Shown here: in pieces, positions 15,904-22,530 of the stretch
Layout: each line of letters starts with the position of its first letter
Numbering within the stretch: the first letter of the stretch is position 1
Origin: a virus
Length of the DNA: 41,388 bases
IMG/VR virus record: IMGVR_UViG_3300047409_000603
Span: 1-41,388 of that record
Reading direction: 5' to 3' (one strand)
Translations under genes and position numbers: made by a program
The notes under the pieces: generated by a model
Database searches by the model: none
What the model saw: only the letters and a program-made list of their open reading frames with translations
Told to the model about the DNA's origin: nothing

Positions 15904-16292
15904 CGGTCTTGCTCGAACTTGGCGCGGTAGTGGTCGCGAGTTTCGTCGTCGTGATCGAGCTTGGCCCAGACATCGCGCGCCCATTGCTGGTCGCGGATGC
16001 GCTGCCGGTCGGCGTTGCATTCCTCCCGAGCATCATCAAAGGCGTCGTCCGAGGTGACAAACGGACCCTCGTGCCGGCTGGGACGTCCGATGCGGCCCCA
16101 ATACCAACCGGTATCGATGCCGTTACCGTTGTCGTCGATGTCGGCGTCCATCCAATAGACATTGAACTCACCGGCGACGCAGCAGCCTTCACGGCTGTCC
16201 TCGGTCGGGTCGGGGGAATGGGTGGGGGAGATTTCCAGGGGCAGCATGGTCGTGGCTCGTTCTCCAGATCGTCCGGGGTGTCCGGACTGCAT
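15900..16292 (-). CDS. First gene of the leftward operon, acidic protein, 130 aa
   Basis: The ATG at 16292 lies exactly at the predicted start of transcription from the leftward promoter (-10 at 16300-16305), so the mRNA would be leaderless. The protein begins MQSGHPGRSGERATTM; an internal ATG at 16247 is a possible second start, with GGAG 14 bases upstream. The body is acidic (EFNVYWMDADIDDNGNGIDTGWYWGRIG, then helical DQQWARDVWAKLDHDDETRDHY). No known domain. As first product of the early operon it may act early on the host. Confidence 0.65.
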   Translation of the reverse strand: MQSGHPGRSGERATTMLPLEISPTHSPDPTEDSREGCCVAGEFNVYWMDADIDDNGNGIDTGWYWGRIGRPSRHEGPFVTSDDAFDDAREECNADRQRIRDQQWARDVWAKLDHDDETRDHYRAKFEQDR

Positions 16293-16299
16293 GAGGAGA

Positions 16300-16318
16300 A
16301 TGATAGTGCAGCTAACAA
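16300..16318 (-). promoter_or_regulatory. Operator in the leftward promoter
   Basis: TTGTTAGCTGCACTATCAT lies in the spacer and -10 region of the leftward promoter. It matches the right operator at 16 of 19 positions. The shared core is TTGTTAG-N4-ACTRTC, with a TAG-N5-CTA dyad. A protein bound here would block RNA polymerase. The likely ligands are the repressor and Cro-like proteins encoded alongside. Confidence 0.65.
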
Positions 16319-16328
16319 AGGAGTGCAA
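16300..16328 (-). promoter_or_regulatory. Leftward early promoter, PL-like
   Basis: On the minus strand TTGCAC (16328-16323) is followed after exactly 17 bases by TATCAT (16305-16300). The predicted start of transcription, 7 bases beyond, falls at 16293-16292 on the ATG of the first leftward gene, so no ribosome binding site precedes it. The rightward promoter at 16805 has the same hexamers but one base, the same spacing and the same distance to its ATG. Confidence 0.75.
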
Positions 16329-16404
16329 TAGGGGGAGGCAAAAAAAAGTTAGTATGGCTCACAGAATATGGCCAAACGGCAGATTTGCCAAGCGGGCTGC
16401 GGCT

Positions 16405-16764
16405 TTAGCGGTGCTTGCGGAAAGCCTCGATGATCGCCGTCAGGCGTTCCTGGTCGTCGGCGGGCATCCGGCGCACGTTGTCCCAGACCGACCAGAGCTC
16501 TGAGTTGGGATCGCGCATGATCAGATCGGCCGGCTCGCATCTAAGAGCGACCGCCAGGGCTTCAAGCATTGTCTGCGTATAGTTTACCAAGCCGCGCTCG
16601 AGCTGAGAGAGAGCGCCGTGGGTGACGCCAGTCATTTCAGCGAGCTGTTCTTGAGTGTATCCGCGATAGAGTCGCCACTCCTTGATGAAATGACGCGGCG
16701 GGCGACGCTTGGCGAGAGGCTGTACTTTAGCCATGCCGGCAGTGTGTTGCACGGCGGCGGTCAT
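16405..16764 (-). CDS. XRE-family phage repressor, CI-like, 119 aa
   Basis: A helix-turn-helix XRE domain occupies residues 26-82 (FIKEWRLYRGYTQEQLAEMTGVTHGALSQLERGL), with the recognition helix near THGALSQLE. A short C-terminal segment follows (DNVRRMPADDQERLTAIIEAF), probably for dimerisation; there is no LexA-like peptidase domain, so SOS-triggered self-cleavage is not expected. It lies between the two divergent early promoters, as CI does between PL and PR. ATG 16764 lies just downstream of the third operator; ATG 16734 (MAKVQPL) is an alternative. Neither has a good RBS. Confidence 0.82.
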   Translation of the reverse strand: MTAAVQHTAGMAKVQPLAKRRPPRHFIKEWRLYRGYTQEQLAEMTGVTHGALSQLERGLVNYTQTMLEALAVALRCEPADLIMRDPNSELWSVWDNVRRMPADDQERLTAIIEAFRKHR

Positions 16765-16768
16765 CTAC

Positions 16769-16787
16769 CAGACAGTCCCTCTAACAA
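16769..16787 (-). promoter_or_regulatory. Third operator, upstream of the repressor gene
   Basis: TTGTTAGAGGGACTGTCTG on the minus strand keeps the TTGTTAG-N4-ACTRTC core found in both early promoters. It lies 4 bases before ATG 16764, but no good -10 or -35 accompanies it. It could be an autoregulatory site for the repressor gene, comparable in position to OR3 or PRM. Confidence 0.5.
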
Positions 16788-16804
16788 AAAAGCCTCGCCG
16801 GGAC

Positions 16805-16833
16805 TTGCAGAAGGTTGTTAGTGGTACTATCAT
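16805..16833 (+). promoter_or_regulatory. Rightward early promoter, PR-like, with embedded operator
   Basis: TTGCAG (16805-16810), 17 bases, TATCAT (16828-16833). The operator TTGTTAGTGGTACTATCAT (16815-16833) sits in the spacer and -10. The predicted start of transcription at about 16840-16841 coincides with an ATG at 16841, so the cro-like mRNA would be leaderless, like lambda cI from PRM. Confidence 0.75.
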
Positions 16834-16840
16834 CATGGCC

Positions 16841-17050
16841 ATGATAGATATTCAGTCTGTGTTTTCGGGAGAGCGTGGCTTGCGGCTCAGGGTGGCCAAA
16901 ACCCTGAAGATCACGCATGGCGCGGTTTCACAGTGGCGACGGGTGCCGGTTGAGCGCGTGCTCGATGTGGAAAAGATCACGGGCATACCTCGCCATGTGC
17001 TGCGCCCGGACATTTATCCGCCGAACGACCGGGAAACCGGCGCCGCCTAA
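16841..17050 (+). CDS. Cro/YdaS-like regulator, 69 aa
   Basis: A small helix-turn-helix protein (LRLRVAKTLKITHGAVSQWRRVPVERVLDVEKITGIPRHVLRPDIYP) of the YdaS/Cro type, which binds operators and shuts down the repressor gene. Two in-frame ATGs exist: 16835 (MAMID) and 16841 (MIDIQS). I chose 16841 because it is exactly where transcription from the promoter should begin, the same distance as in the leftward promoter. It is the first gene of the rightward early operon and divergent from the repressor. Confidence 0.8.
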   Translation: MIDIQSVFSGERGLRLRVAKTLKITHGAVSQWRRVPVERVLDVEKITGIPRHVLRPDIYPPNDRETGAA

Positions 17051-17070
17051 CCGAGATCTGGGTCTGCCAA

Positions 17071-17592
17071 ATGAGTGGCTTCATTTATGCCATTGCTGCG
17101 GGTGAGGTGGTGAAGATCGGCTATTCACGCGATCCGCAAAAACGGTTTGCAAAGCTAAAAACAGACAATTCTACCCCCTGTCATCTCATTGGCTTTGTTG
17201 CGGGAACGCTGGTTGAGGAAAAGGAACTTCATCGCAAGTTCAAACCGTGGCGGGTTTATCGGGAATGGTTCCACAACACGGGACCGGTTCACGAATTTTG
17301 CGCGGCAATTCGCTTGCCCCTGGCGCCGACACAAAAACGAGGTCGGAGACCAACGACAAAGCCTAGCAATCCGCTTCATTATTGGACCTTGGCCGAAGAC
17401 TTGACCGACGCCGAGTTGGCCCTGGCAGTTGGGCGCGAACGTTCGACGATCACCAAGATTCGGCTTGGACAAGCAATGCCGTCGCTCGAGCTCGCTTTGA
17501 GTCTCGAGAAGGTGTCGCGGGGCGCGGTGCCGGCCAACTCATACAAGCGCATCAAGTCCCAACAGAGTGGGATCGCCGCCTTGGCGGATTAG
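17071..17592 (+). CDS. T5orf172/MUG113 (GIY-YIG-like) nuclease domain fused to a helix-turn-helix, 173 aa
   Basis: Residues 1-80 match the GIY-YIG-related T5orf172/MUG113 domain: SGFIYAI, VVKIGYSRDPQKRFAKLKT, an LHRKF helix and REWFHNTG. Residues about 105-160 look like an XRE-type DNA-binding helix-turn-helix (LAEDLTDAELALAVGRERSTITKIRLGQAMPSLELALSLEKV). A nuclease joined to a specific DNA-binding head suggests either a DNA-targeting endonuclease or a regulator that kept only the fold. It follows the cro-like gene by 20 bases. The exact activity is not evident. Confidence 0.75.
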   Translation: MSGFIYAIAAGEVVKIGYSRDPQKRFAKLKTDNSTPCHLIGFVAGTLVEEKELHRKFKPWRVYREWFHNTGPVHEFCAAIRLPLAPTQKRGRRPTTKPSNPLHYWTLAEDLTDAELALAVGRERSTITKIRLGQAMPSLELALSLEKVSRGAVPANSYKRIKSQQSGIAALAD

Positions 17593-17660
17593 TGGCGCAG
17601 CGTCGTGCGTTTGTCCAAGCGTTTGAAAAAACATGGTTAATTGCGGCGGAGGAGGCGGCA

Positions 17661-18026
17661 ATGGCGCGCAAGGCATTGGCGGGCAACAAGATCGACCCGG
17701 ACGTTGCCGACCGATACGTCCAGCGGATCGAGCAGCTGCTCGACGACATAGCGACGATGCGGGCGGAGAATGCCGAGCGCTGCGGAAACATCCGCGAGGA
17801 CATCAAAGAGATCTACCACGACGCCCGGGAGGCGGGGCTGGCGCCCAAGCCGCTCAAGGCGCTGATCCGGGTGCGCGAGTTGAGCCGCAAGCAGCATGCG
17901 GTGCGCAAAAAGCTTGATCTGGATCAATTAGCTGAGTTCGAACAGCTCGTTGAAGCGCTCGGCGAGTTTGCCGAGACGCCGCTCGGCGAGGCGGCGGTCT
18001 TGGCGGCCGAGCCGACCCGGGCATGA
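17661..18026 (+). CDS. GapR-like (DUF2312) nucleoid protein, 121 aa
   Basis: The pattern RYVQRIEQLLDDIATM (helix), EDIKEIYHDAREAGLAPKPLKALIRVRELSRKQ and LDQLAEFEQLVEALGEFAETPLGEAA fits DUF2312, the family of Caulobacter GapR, a protein that clamps overtwisted DNA and supports replication. The chosen ATG at 17661 has GGAGG about 6 bases before it; the open frame extends further upstream with no sensible start. It ends three bases before dcm. A phage copy might act on host or phage replication; that is inference. Confidence 0.82.
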   Translation: MARKALAGNKIDPDVADRYVQRIEQLLDDIATMRAENAERCGNIREDIKEIYHDAREAGLAPKPLKALIRVRELSRKQHAVRKKLDLDQLAEFEQLVEALGEFAETPLGEAAVLAAEPTRA

Positions 18027-18029
18027 GCC

Positions 18030-18779
18030 ATGCTCCGCACCCTGGACCTCTTCTCGGGCATTGGCGGCTTCTCGCTCGGTCTTGAGCGCACGGGTGGTTT
18101 CCGCACGGTCGCCTTCTGCGAGATAGAGCCTTTCTGCCGTCGCGTGCTCAAGAAGCATTGGCCCGATGTTCCGCAATACGATGATGTTGTGAGCGTTGAT
18201 TTTCACCGAGGCGAGGCGGATGTCATTACTGCGGGATTCCCCTGCCAAGATATTTCTTACGCAGGCCGTGGCGCCGGACTTGCCGGCGAGCGTTCGGGAT
18301 TGTTTTGGGAGGTCATACGAGCCGTTCGCTTGGTGGGACCCGTCTACGTCTTGCTGGAGAACGTGGCAGCGCTCCTTGATCGAGGGCTGGACGTTGTTTG
18401 CGCAGCCTTGGCCTCTTGCGGGTATGACACGGAATGGGATTGCGTGGGCGCGGATAGGATTGGCGCCTCCCAGCACAGAGAGCGTCTCTGGATATTGGCA
18501 TACGCCAACAACCCGAGACGCCAAGGGCCAATCTGGGCGGGGCAATCGCATCAAACGCGGTCGGAATGGCAAACTCCACATTGCGAACCTCTGCGATCAA
18601 CTCGTGGATTCTGGCCGCCCGGACCTCGTGCGGTCGCCAACATTCCGAGAATGGTTGATGGGCCTGCCAATCGGGCACACCGTCTTAGAGCCCTCGGAAA
18701 CGCCGTAGTACCCCAGATTCCGGAGCTGATCGGCCGCGCCGTCCTTGCCTCGCTTCGCTCCGAACCGGTCGGGGCATGA
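18030..18779 (+). CDS. C5-cytosine DNA methyltransferase, 249 aa
   Basis: The conserved motifs of a Dcm-type enzyme appear in order: I DLFSGIGG (6-13), IV GFPCQDIS with catalytic Cys72, VI ENV (110-112), VIII QHRERLWI (148-155) and X LGNAVVPQI near residue 225. It transfers methyl from AdoMet to cytosine C5. At 249 residues it is short, with a target-recognition region of only about 60-70 residues. A second long frame (18220-18708) overlaps it. It probably protects the phage from host restriction or alters promoters. Confidence 0.92.
   Translation: MLRTLDLFSGIGGFSLGLERTGGFRTVAFCEIEPFCRRVLKKHWPDVPQYDDVVSVDFHRGEADVITAGFPCQDISYAGRGAGLAGERSGLFWEVIRAVRLVGPVYVLLENVAALLDRGLDVVCAALASCGYDTEWDCVGADRIGASQHRERLWILAYANNPRRQGPIWAGQSHQTRSEWQTPHCEPLRSTRGFWPPGPRAVANIPRMVDGPANRAHRLRALGNAVVPQIPELIGRAVLASLRSEPVGA
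18220..18708 (+). CDS. Overlapping reading frame inside dcm, 162 aa, resembling a known phage protein
   Basis: In the +1 frame relative to dcm an uninterrupted 162 codons read MSLLRDSPAKIFLTQ, then PFAWWDPSTSCWRTWQRSL, PWPLAGMTRNGIAWAR, YWHTPTTRDAKGQSG and finally FREWLMGLPIGHT-LEPSETP. This string of motifs (SxWRTxQ.SL, WP.SGM.RNG, PTP.ARDxK, EWLMGxPIGxT) matches a protein type I have seen annotated beside phage cytosine methylases. Thus two recognisable families may share one DNA stretch. A real overlapping gene is plausible, but the frame has only a weak RBS, and some database proteins of this kind may themselves be mis-called frames. Confidence 0.45.
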   Translation: MSLLRDSPAKIFLTQAVAPDLPASVRDCFGRSYEPFAWWDPSTSCWRTWQRSLIEGWTLFAQPWPLAGMTRNGIAWARIGLAPPSTESVSGYWHTPTTRDAKGQSGRGNRIKRGRNGKLHIANLCDQLVDSGRPDLVRSPTFREWLMGLPIGHTVLEPSETP

Positions 18780-18782
18780 GCC

Positions 18783-19331
18783 ATGCGCTGGCCGCCGGGG
18801 ATATTGCTCGGATTAGACCTCGGGTCACGTACTGGCGTTGCCATTGGCCGCTCGGATGATGTGCCGCGGTGCTGGTCGGTAGAGTTCGGCGCGGACTTTG
18901 ACGAGCACGGCCGGCTGTTTCACGCGCTGGGTAGCTGGCTGCGCATAGCGCTGCGGGACTGGGGCATCGACGGGGTGGCGTTCGAGGCGACGCTGCCCTT
19001 TCCGGCATATCGCAAGCTTGGCACCAGCGAGGCGGCGGTGCTGGTTGCGCACGGCATGCGGGCGATTGTCGAGGAGGCGTGCTACGGCGCCGGCATACGC
19101 TGTGAAGCGCTACCGGTGATCAGCATCCGCAAGCACTTCATTGGGATGGCATCGGCTGGGAGCAGGGAGGCGACGAAGCTCGCCGTGGTGCGCCGTGCGC
19201 GCAGCCTTGGTTTCATCGGGCCACGGAACCATGACGATGACGCGGCCGACGCGGCCGCCTGCTGGGACCTGGCCGCGCATACGCTGATGGCGCGGCAGCC
19301 CAAGGTGCTGGCCATGTGGGGGGGCGGCTGA
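18783..19331 (+). CDS. RuvC-like Holliday junction resolvase, 182 aa
   Basis: A RuvC/RNase H-fold endonuclease. The acidic residues typical of the site are present: Asp12 in LGLDLGSRTG, Glu near 68 in GVAFEATLPF, and a C-terminal HDDDAADAAA cluster. It would resolve branched recombination or replication intermediates before packaging, complementing the ERF/Exo/NinB module on the other operon. Its stop overlaps the next start (TGATG). Confidence 0.85.
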   Translation: MRWPPGILLGLDLGSRTGVAIGRSDDVPRCWSVEFGADFDEHGRLFHALGSWLRIALRDWGIDGVAFEATLPFPAYRKLGTSEAAVLVAHGMRAIVEEACYGAGIRCEALPVISIRKHFIGMASAGSREATKLAVVRRARSLGFIGPRNHDDDAADAAACWDLAAHTLMARQPKVLAMWGGG

Positions 19332-19915
19332 TGGATTGGCCGTTCGGCGAGCTTGAGCGGGGCAAGTACGGGGCTATCCTCGCCGATCCGCCGTGGCGAT
19401 TTGAAGCGTGGAGCGGCAAAGGGAAGGCACGCGCCGCTGACAACCATTATGACACGGCATCGACGGGCGCCATTGCAGAGCTTCCTGTCTTTGAACTTGC
19501 CGCTGAAAGCGCGGCACTTTTTCTGTGGGCTTGCTGGCCGACATTGGCTGATGCCTTCCGAGTCATCGAGGATTGGGGCTTCGCTTACAAGACGTGCGCC
19601 TTCTCATGGATGAAGGCTGATCCCTACCGACTCTTTGCCGACGACAAAACTCCCTTTGCCGGGATGGGTTACTGGACACGTGCCAACACCGAGCCTTGCC
19701 TGCTGGCGACGCGTGGCAAGCCTAAGCGTCTCAATGCCGATGTGCGTCAGGGCATTATAGCGCCACGGCGCGAGCACAGCCGCAAGCCGGACGGCATCCA
19801 CGAACGCATCGAGCGATTGGTAGCCGGCCCCTACGTCGAGCTGTTCGCCCGCCAGCGTCGTCCCGGCTGGGATTGCTGGGGCAACGAGCTAGACAAGTTC
19901 GCGGAGGGCGGCTGA
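19331..19915 (+). CDS. MT-A70 family N6-adenine DNA methyltransferase, 194 aa
   Basis: An adenine-N6 methyltransferase of the MT-A70/Ime4 type with the diagnostic DPPW (residues 19-22), an AdoMet-binding FLWACWP stretch, and a late PDGIHERIERLVAGPYVELFARQRRPGWDCWGNE, which is characteristic of phage MT-A70 proteins. ATG 19331 was chosen because it overlaps the upstream stop. In Alphaproteobacteria adenine methylation controls GcrA-dependent transcription, and the very next gene is gcrA-like, so the two may work together. Confidence 0.9.
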   Translation: MDWPFGELERGKYGAILADPPWRFEAWSGKGKARAADNHYDTASTGAIAELPVFELAAESAALFLWACWPTLADAFRVIEDWGFAYKTCAFSWMKADPYRLFADDKTPFAGMGYWTRANTEPCLLATRGKPKRLNADVRQGIIAPRREHSRKPDGIHERIERLVAGPYVELFARQRRPGWDCWGNELDKFAEGG

Positions 19916-20412
19916 TGGACGGCACCTGGACGCCTGAGCGCGAGGAGGAGCTCGCCCGGCTGTGGCGCGAGGGCGTCGGTGCGGGCGCGATCGCCGCGTT
20001 GCTGGGTTTCACGCGCAATGCGGTGCTGGGCAAGGTTCATCGGCTGCGGCGGCGGCCGGGTGGGGTGATGCGCTTTGAGGCGCGGGCCACGACGCCGCCG
20101 AAGCGCAAGCCCAAGCGCGTCAAGCGCTACGTGCGGGTGCCGAAGGTCAAGCCGGTGGTGACGCATGCGGCAAAGCACAAGGAGGCAAAGCGAGCCAAAC
20201 CGGACCAGAATGATTTTGCCCGGCAGAAATCCGCCATTCCCGCCGGCCCGCTGACGTTACTGGAGCTGTCGCCGACCAGCTGCCGGTTTATTCTGGGCGA
20301 TGTTAAGGGGCCGCTGACGCTGTTCTGCGGCCGGCCGAAGGACGTGGAGCGTGGCGGGAGCTACTGCGCCGAGCATCGCGACAGGTGCGTGTCACGGCCG
20401 CGGGCGGCATGA
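19915..20412 (+). CDS. GcrA-like cell-cycle transcription regulator, 165 aa
   Basis: N-terminal 50 residues match GcrA: TWTPEREEELARLWREGVGAGAIAALLGFTRNAVLGKVHRLRR, a DNA-binding helix set. The C-terminal end carries the sigma-70-binding-type CRFILGDVKGPLTLFCGRPK...YCAEHRDRC cysteine/histidine pattern. GcrA activates sigma-70 promoters, often at methylated GANTC sites, in the alphaproteobacterial cell cycle. A phage copy next to an adenine methylase suggests redirection of host transcription. Basic linker (TPPKRKPKRVKRYVRVPKVK) between domains. Starts in a TGATG overlap. Confidence 0.88.
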   Translation: MDGTWTPEREEELARLWREGVGAGAIAALLGFTRNAVLGKVHRLRRRPGGVMRFEARATTPPKRKPKRVKRYVRVPKVKPVVTHAAKHKEAKRAKPDQNDFARQKSAIPAGPLTLLELSPTSCRFILGDVKGPLTLFCGRPKDVERGGSYCAEHRDRCVSRPRAA

Positions 20413-20415
20413 GCC

Positions 20416-20793
20416 ATGGGGCAGCCACCCGCCATTCTGGGCAAGCTGATCCCGCTCCTGGGCTCGGACAAGCCGGGCGAGGTGGTGGCGACGGCGTCAG
20501 CGATTGGGCGGGCGCTGCATGGTGCCGGGCTGGACTGGCACGACCTGGCGGGGCGAGCGCTGGCTGAACCGAAGATCGTCATAGTAGAGCGCGAGGCGTC
20601 GCGGCCGCAGTCGGCGCCGGTGTCCTGGCGCGGGCGGCTAGAGTTTTGCCTCGACTTTGGTGATTTTAACGAGCGGGAGTGGCGGTTTATAGCCTCTCTG
20701 CGAGCGTGGCGCGGTACGCCAACCGAGAAGCAACTGGCGTGGCTAGATCAGCTCTACGAGAGGACAGTGCAGCGCACCGGCGAGGAGGTCTAG
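20416..20793 (+). CDS. Hypothetical protein beside the replication helicase, 125 aa
   Basis: The N-terminus (ILGKLIPLLGSDKPGEVVATASAIGRALHGAGLDWHDLAGRAL) and C-terminus (FNEREWRFIASLRAWRGTPTEKQLAWLDQLYERT) follow a pattern common in alphaproteobacterial phages and prophages, always just before a RepA-like helicase, but no function is known to me. It may be a replication accessory or loader. Four bases follow before the GTG of the helicase. Confidence 0.7.
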   Translation: MGQPPAILGKLIPLLGSDKPGEVVATASAIGRALHGAGLDWHDLAGRALAEPKIVIVEREASRPQSAPVSWRGRLEFCLDFGDFNEREWRFIASLRAWRGTPTEKQLAWLDQLYERTVQRTGEEV

Positions 20794-20796
20794 CCG

Positions 20797-22320
20797 GTGT
20801 GGTACGAGCACGTCGAAGCGGGTGGATCGGCGGCGCGCGCGATTGAGGAGCACGGGCTGTTCGATGGGCTTGGCGACGACGTCTGCACGAAGATCGCCGA
20901 ATTGCTGGGCAGTCTCGAGCGGGTACTTGGTCAGGCGGTGCCGGAGCGCCGCGCGAAGGCTTTTGGGCTGATCCTGACGGATGCGCCGAAGCTGCTCGAT
21001 CTCGGCGTTGCCAAGCCTGATCTGGTTGATGCGCTGCGCGATGTGGGGATAGCGGCGGGCATCCCGGCGCTTGAGGTGGATGACGCACTGGCGCTGGTGT
21101 TTGCGGCGCGCAAGGGCAATGGGCATGAGCAGGACAAGAAGGCGGCGGCGAGCGAGCCGGAAATTGATCCAGACATTGTGGCAATGCCCTTTGTGTGGGC
21201 TGAGCCAAAGGACATTCCGCCGCGGCAATGGCTGTATGGCAGCCACGTTGCGCGCAAGTTCGTCAGCGTGACGCTGGGTACTGGCTCGGCCGGCAAGACT
21301 GCCGTGGTGCTTGCGGAAAAATGTGCCTTTGTCAGCGGCCGTGATTTGCTCAATGACGGCGTCAGGCGCTGCGGGCGGGCGTGGTATCTTGGGCTGGAAG
21401 ATCCGTATGTGGAGTATCAGCGGCGGATTGCTGCGATAGTTATACAATACGGCCTGAAACCTTCTGATCTTGGTGGCCTATACCTCAACAGTTCTCGCGA
21501 TGGGCGGTTTGTTATTGCGACAGAGACCCATGGCGGCGTGAAAATCCTGGTACCGAGGATTGATGCAATCAAGGCGCAGATCCGCCGCAACAGTATTGAC
21601 TGGCTATCGGTGGACCCCTTCGTTGCCTCGCATTTGGTCAGCGAAAACAACAATGTACTGATGGCGGAGGTAGCCCGTCAATGGACTGGAATTGCGGACG
21701 AGTGCGGTGTGGGCATCGATTTACTGCATCACCTGCGCAAACCGTCGGGCGACATTTCACCGGACGAGCTCAGTGTTGACGATGCTCGCGGCGCGTCGTC
21801 TCTGGCCACGATAACCCGCTCGGCGCGCCTGTTCACCGGGATGAGCAAAATTCAGGCGAGCGAGGCCCGGGTTGAGGAGAAGGACCGGCGGCGTCATGTG
21901 CAGATGCTGCTTGGCCTCAAACCGAATTTGGCTCTGCCGATGCTTGGTGTGCGCTGGCGCAAGCTGGTGACGGTCAAGCTGGGCAATGCCACTGCGGACG
22001 ACCCTGAGGATGAGCTCGGCGTAGCGATTGACTGGGAGCTACCGTCTTCGCTGGAGGGGGTCACGGTGGCTGATCTCGATCGGGTGTTGGTGGAGGTTGG
22101 TACCGAGCCGAAATGGCGAGCGGACGCTCGCTCGCCGGACTGGGTTGGGTTTCTCATTGGGCGCGTGCTCGACCTTGATGTCAGCGACGAGGGTGGCAAG
22201 CAGCGGGTCCATAAAATGATCAAGACGTGGTTGGCCAACAAGGCTTTGGAGGAGGTCAGGCAGGATGACAAAAAGGGCATGCCGCGCAAGTACGTCATCC
22301 GCGCCAGATCACAACCTTAG
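20797..22320 (+). CDS. RepA/DnaB-type replicative helicase or ATPase, 507 aa
   Basis: Starts at GTG with GGAGG about 9 bases ahead. The Walker A motif is GTGSAGKT (161-168). A downstream acidic Walker B-like SIDWLSVDPFV follows, and a later HHLRKPSG matches RecA-fold RepA-type helicases (AAA_25). A variable N-terminal ~140 residues and a winged-helix-like C-terminus (SDEGGKQRVHKMIKTWLANKALEEV) complete it. The protein would open or unwind the origin; the repeat-rich gap just downstream is a natural candidate for its site of action. Confidence 0.85.
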   Translation: MWYEHVEAGGSAARAIEEHGLFDGLGDDVCTKIAELLGSLERVLGQAVPERRAKAFGLILTDAPKLLDLGVAKPDLVDALRDVGIAAGIPALEVDDALALVFAARKGNGHEQDKKAAASEPEIDPDIVAMPFVWAEPKDIPPRQWLYGSHVARKFVSVTLGTGSAGKTAVVLAEKCAFVSGRDLLNDGVRRCGRAWYLGLEDPYVEYQRRIAAIVIQYGLKPSDLGGLYLNSSRDGRFVIATETHGGVKILVPRIDAIKAQIRRNSIDWLSVDPFVASHLVSENNNVLMAEVARQWTGIADECGVGIDLLHHLRKPSGDISPDELSVDDARGASSLATITRSARLFTGMSKIQASEARVEEKDRRRHVQMLLGLKPNLALPMLGVRWRKLVTVKLGNATADDPEDELGVAIDWELPSSLEGVTVADLDRVLVEVGTEPKWRADARSPDWVGFLIGRVLDLDVSDEGGKQRVHKMIKTWLANKALEEVRQDDKKGMPRKYVIRARSQP

Positions 22321-22530
22321 ATGTTTCCCCAGTGGGCTTTTCACGACTGGGGAAGACTGGGGACCAGTGGGGGACCTAACCAGTTCGACAGGTTCCCCAG
22401 TCAGTCACTGGGCACTCCCCCCTGGGGAGGGGGCCCTTTAGGCCCCCCCCAGGGAGTGACTGGGGAACTGTGGAACACGCGAGCGACTGAACCACACTCG
22501 GAAACAGCGACTGGGGAAAGGAAGGCTACC
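22321..22530. other. Gene-free region with ACTGGGGA repeats and large hairpin, candidate replication origin
   Basis: The octamer ACTGGGGA occurs six times in about 200 bp. Plus-strand copies begin at 22346, 22356, 22459 and 22510. Minus-strand copies lie at 22326-22333 and 22394-22401. Partial copies occur nearby. Between them 22413-22457 can fold into a large GC-rich hairpin (CACTCCC...GGGAGTG arms, loop CTTTA), and the outer repeats TTCCCCAGTC (22393-22402) and GACTGGGGAA (22458-22467) extend the dyad. Iterons beside a RepA-like gene are typical of an origin. A frame stays open through this stretch but its translation looks non-coding. Confidence 0.6.
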
